Below, piece by piece: positions 62,287 through 64,000 of a stretch of 64,000 nt of DNA. The notes under the pieces are model-generated. The model saw only the letters and a list, made by a program, of their open reading frames with translations, was not told the DNA's origin and ran no database searches. Each line of letters starts with the position of its first letter. Position 1 is the first letter of the stretch. Location of the stretch: the NCBI GenBank assembly GCA_030536995.1, contig JAUNOY010000007.1, forward strand, positions 1 through 64,000, read 5' to 3'. Source of the stretch: Eubacteriales bacterium. Its GTDB lineage: Bacteria > Bacillota > Clostridia > Lachnospirales > Lachnospiraceae. The translations under genes and the position numbers were made by a program.

Positions 62287-63583
62287 TTTCCTCGTCCTCG
62301 TCTTCCCTTAAAATATACAATCCCTGAATGATTGCCAACATCAATATGGTACTCATTACAGAACTTCCACCATAGCTTACAAGAGGAAGCGTAACACCCG
62401 TTAACGGAATAAACTTTGTCGCTCCTCCAATGGTCAGAAACACCTGAAAGGCATATTCTGTGCCAAGCCCCAGAGCAATCAGCTTATAAAACGGATTCTT
62501 GATCTGAATGGCAATATTTACGATCATAAGAAAAAAGCTCATGCACACAAGAATCAGACAAATAGCAAAAATGCCGCCCATCTCTTCGCAGATCGCGCTG
62601 AATATAAAGTCATTCTTTACTACAGGTATTTTCTCTGGAGATCCCTGGCAAAGCCCCATGCCAAACCATCCTCCTGTTCCGATGGCAAATAAAGACTGCA
62701 CAATCTGATAACCTTCATTCTGATACACTGCCATGGGATCTTTCCATGCGCTCACTCTCTGGCGAACATGACCAAACAGCTGATAGGCGATCACAGAGGC
62801 CACACTTCCACCGGCAATTCCCAGACCAAGATAGGCAACCTTCTTCGTTGCAACATAAATCATAATAAGATAAGCTGCAAAAAAGATTACCGCACTTCCC
62901 AAATCTCGCGAAAGGACAAGAATACCTACATGAAGAGCCGCAATAATCGTTGCCAGAACCACCTTTCTAAATGTCAGCATTCCACTGAGAATGGATGCCA
63001 TAAAAAAGACAAAGGTCAGTTTAATTACTTCCGAAGGCTGGATTCCCATAAGGGACAGCTTCGCTCCGTAACTCGTCTTGGCCAGCACAAGAACCGCGCC
63101 CAAAAGCAGGATACCGATTCCCGCATATACCCAGGTAAGCCTTCTGAGAAATTTCATTTTACGAATCATTACCGGTATCACCAGCGCAATGGCGCTTCCT
63201 CCCGCTGCGATAAGAAGCTGCTTCGTCGCCGTTTCAAGATCAAGACGCGCCAACATTACGAACCCAATGCTTAACAGCATGCACATATTATTCAGAAGAA
63301 GCAGGGAAGCCTTTTTATAAAACAGCCTGTACAAAATCTGAATCGCCGCAAAAAATACCATCATCTCAATATAGAATATGATTACTTCAAAATTATTTGT
63401 CTTTAAATAAATAACAAGAAACGCCGTAAAATCCATAAAGAAAATGAGCATCAGCTGCTGACGAAGTGCATCATTTTTTTCTTCCTCATCCTGCTTCTTC
63501 ACCATATAAAAACAATGAAACGTATACACCACCATCAGGGTGAGAATTACATATTTCGATAATTCTACAATTACATTAATCAT
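62213..63583 (-). CDS. FtsW/RodA/SpoVE family glycosyltransferase
   Basis: A 456-residue SEDS protein that polymerises lipid II into glycan strands. About ten or eleven membrane helices; key regions are QPSEVIKLTFVFFMASIL, LSRDLGSAVIFFAAYLI and the late VVKNDFIFSAICEEMGGIF and PLVSYGGSSV. The N-terminal part (about 100 residues) is longer than in RodA and holds additional helices, seen in some clostridial members. The C-terminal tail is long and charged (EDEDEEIERHRKEAAKRAF), and its codons also encode the start of the partner penicillin-binding protein. Confidence 0.93.
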   Translation of the reverse strand: MINVIVELSKYVILTLMVVYTFHCFYMVKKQDEEEKNDALRQQLMLIFFMDFTAFLVIYLKTNNFEVIIFYIEMMVFFAAIQILYRLFYKKASLLLLNNMCMLLSIGFVMLARLDLETATKQLLIAAGGSAIALVIPVMIRKMKFLRRLTWVYAGIGILLLGAVLVLAKTSYGAKLSLMGIQPSEVIKLTFVFFMASILSGMLTFRKVVLATIIAALHVGILVLSRDLGSAVIFFAAYLIMIYVATKKVAYLGLGIAGGSVASVIAYQLFGHVRQRVSAWKDPMAVYQNEGYQIVQSLFAIGTGGWFGMGLCQGSPEKIPVVKNDFIFSAICEEMGGIFAICLILVCMSFFLMIVNIAIQIKNPFYKLIALGLGTEYAFQVFLTIGGATKFIPLTGVTLPLVSYGGSSVMSTILMLAIIQGLYILREDEDEEIERHRKEAAKRAFEAEEARRARGC

Positions 63584-63588
63584 ACGCC

Positions 63589-64000
63589 TTACTCGGCTCC
63601 TCTTTTAAAATGTCCTTTCGTGTAATCACGTTGGGGTGGATTCACACCATCTTTATACACACTTCGAAACTCCCTGAAAATCTTCACTGCCTCCTGGGGA
63701 TGTTCCGTCGTGAACGCAAGACGCACAGAAGAAATTCCCAGTTCCTCTGCCTGTCTGTACTCTTTCAGCAGTCCATAGGGGATGCTGTTATAAATAATAT
63801 TATAACAGGGAGTTGTGTACCTTGTATTTTCCATTTTCCATGGATTGCAGTAACAGGAAGCACGAAATTCCTTGCCATAACGGTCACGAAGCGTCACCCA
63901 CTCCTCCTGTCCGCTGCATCCGTAAAGATTCTTCCTGACACACTGAGCGGAAATCATCAGAGGAAGGTAACCATAGATCAGCATTTCACTTCCTTCGTTA
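63589..64000 (-). CDS. U32 family peptidase, C-terminal part (partial)
   Basis: The frame is open to the window edge (reading NEGSEMLIYGYLPLMISAQC at its start here), so an internal Met at 63984 is not the real start. The visible 137 residues show the U32 collagenase-like pattern: YGYLPLMISAQCVR, then CYCNPWKMEN and YNSIPYGLLKE, ending in a basic tail. U32 proteins are linked to peptide degradation and RNA or ubiquinone hydroxylation. It ends six bases upstream of the FtsW/RodA gene, so they are probably co-transcribed. Confidence 0.85.
   Translation of the reverse strand, partial: NEGSEMLIYGYLPLMISAQCVRKNLYGCSGQEEWVTLRDRYGKEFRASCYCNPWKMENTRYTTPCYNIIYNSIPYGLLKEYRQAEELGISSVRLAFTTEHPQEAVKIFREFRSVYKDGVNPPQRDYTKGHFKRGAE

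Noticed and set aside
1..64000. CRISPR arrays, insertion sequences, prophage, tRNA or rRNA genes
   Set aside because: No regularly spaced repeats, transposase or integrase frames, or tRNA/rRNA-like segments were seen on reading both strands.

Overview
This looks like the chromosome of an anaerobic, spore-forming Gram-positive clostridium, most likely a Lachnospiraceae member (Blautia, Dorea or Mediterraneibacter-like; I cannot fix the genus). The signs are moderate GC, strong GGAGG-type ribosome sites, DapL-type lysine synthesis, a type III glutamine synthetase, rubredoxin, GerW/YtfJ, a DUF6465 protein and a selenium-metabolism cluster. I see no rRNA, tRNA, CRISPR array, prophage or insertion sequence.

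Region 1 (about 1-22.2 kb) is a glutamine island. On the minus strand carA-carB-pyrG-gltB form one tightly overlapping operon, followed by glnA, an ANTAR-domain protein and dapL from their own promoter. Divergently, a type III glutamine synthetase gene is followed by purF. glmS-asnB form a further minus-strand operon converging on purF. Two enzymes make glutamine and six spend its amide nitrogen. All four transcription units have the same leader design: a consensus promoter, a short hairpin with a six-base loop carrying A1 and G4 (the known ANTAR recognition signature), and an intrinsic terminator that uses the same bases. This is the best candidate system in the window: an ANTAR antitermination regulon for glutamine supply and use, with the regulator encoded inside it. 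The first kilobase holds DUF3793 and DUF2325 genes behind a promoter overlapped by a DtxR-like palindrome.

Region 2 (22.2-35.9 kb) is mixed: an HD-GYP remnant, rubredoxin, a DUF2284 protein, an unknown seven-helix membrane protein with two palindromic operators, a truncated exported-protein-like gene, a TetR regulator, DegV, a GNAT acetyltransferase, AIM24, a CcdA-thioredoxin fusion beside a FeoB-associated Cys-rich peptide (with a second DtxR-like promoter), an amidohydrolase, a phospholipase D-like protein, a YgjP-like metallopeptidase and an acyltransferase.

Region 3 (35.9-46.6 kb) is nucleoside uptake and salvage: adenosine deaminase, a BMP/NupOPQ-type ABC importer, a Crp-family regulator, purine nucleoside phosphorylase, cytidine deaminase, uridine phosphorylase, phosphopentomutase and deoxyribose-phosphate aldolase. 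Together they bring nucleosides in, release bases and feed deoxyribose into glycolysis.

Region 4 (46.7-52.6 kb) is a selenium and molybdenum-hydroxylase accessory cluster: LysR regulator, cysteine desulfurase-like enzyme, YedE transporter, YedF, DUF3343, XdhC-like and MoeA-like proteins.

Region 5 (53-64 kb) is housekeeping: DUF6465, RecG, FakA-like kinase, Asp23, ribosomal protein L28, GerW/DUF2953 sporulation genes, a Nudix hydrolase, a class B penicillin-binding protein overlapping an FtsW/RodA gene, and a U32 peptidase cut by the window end.
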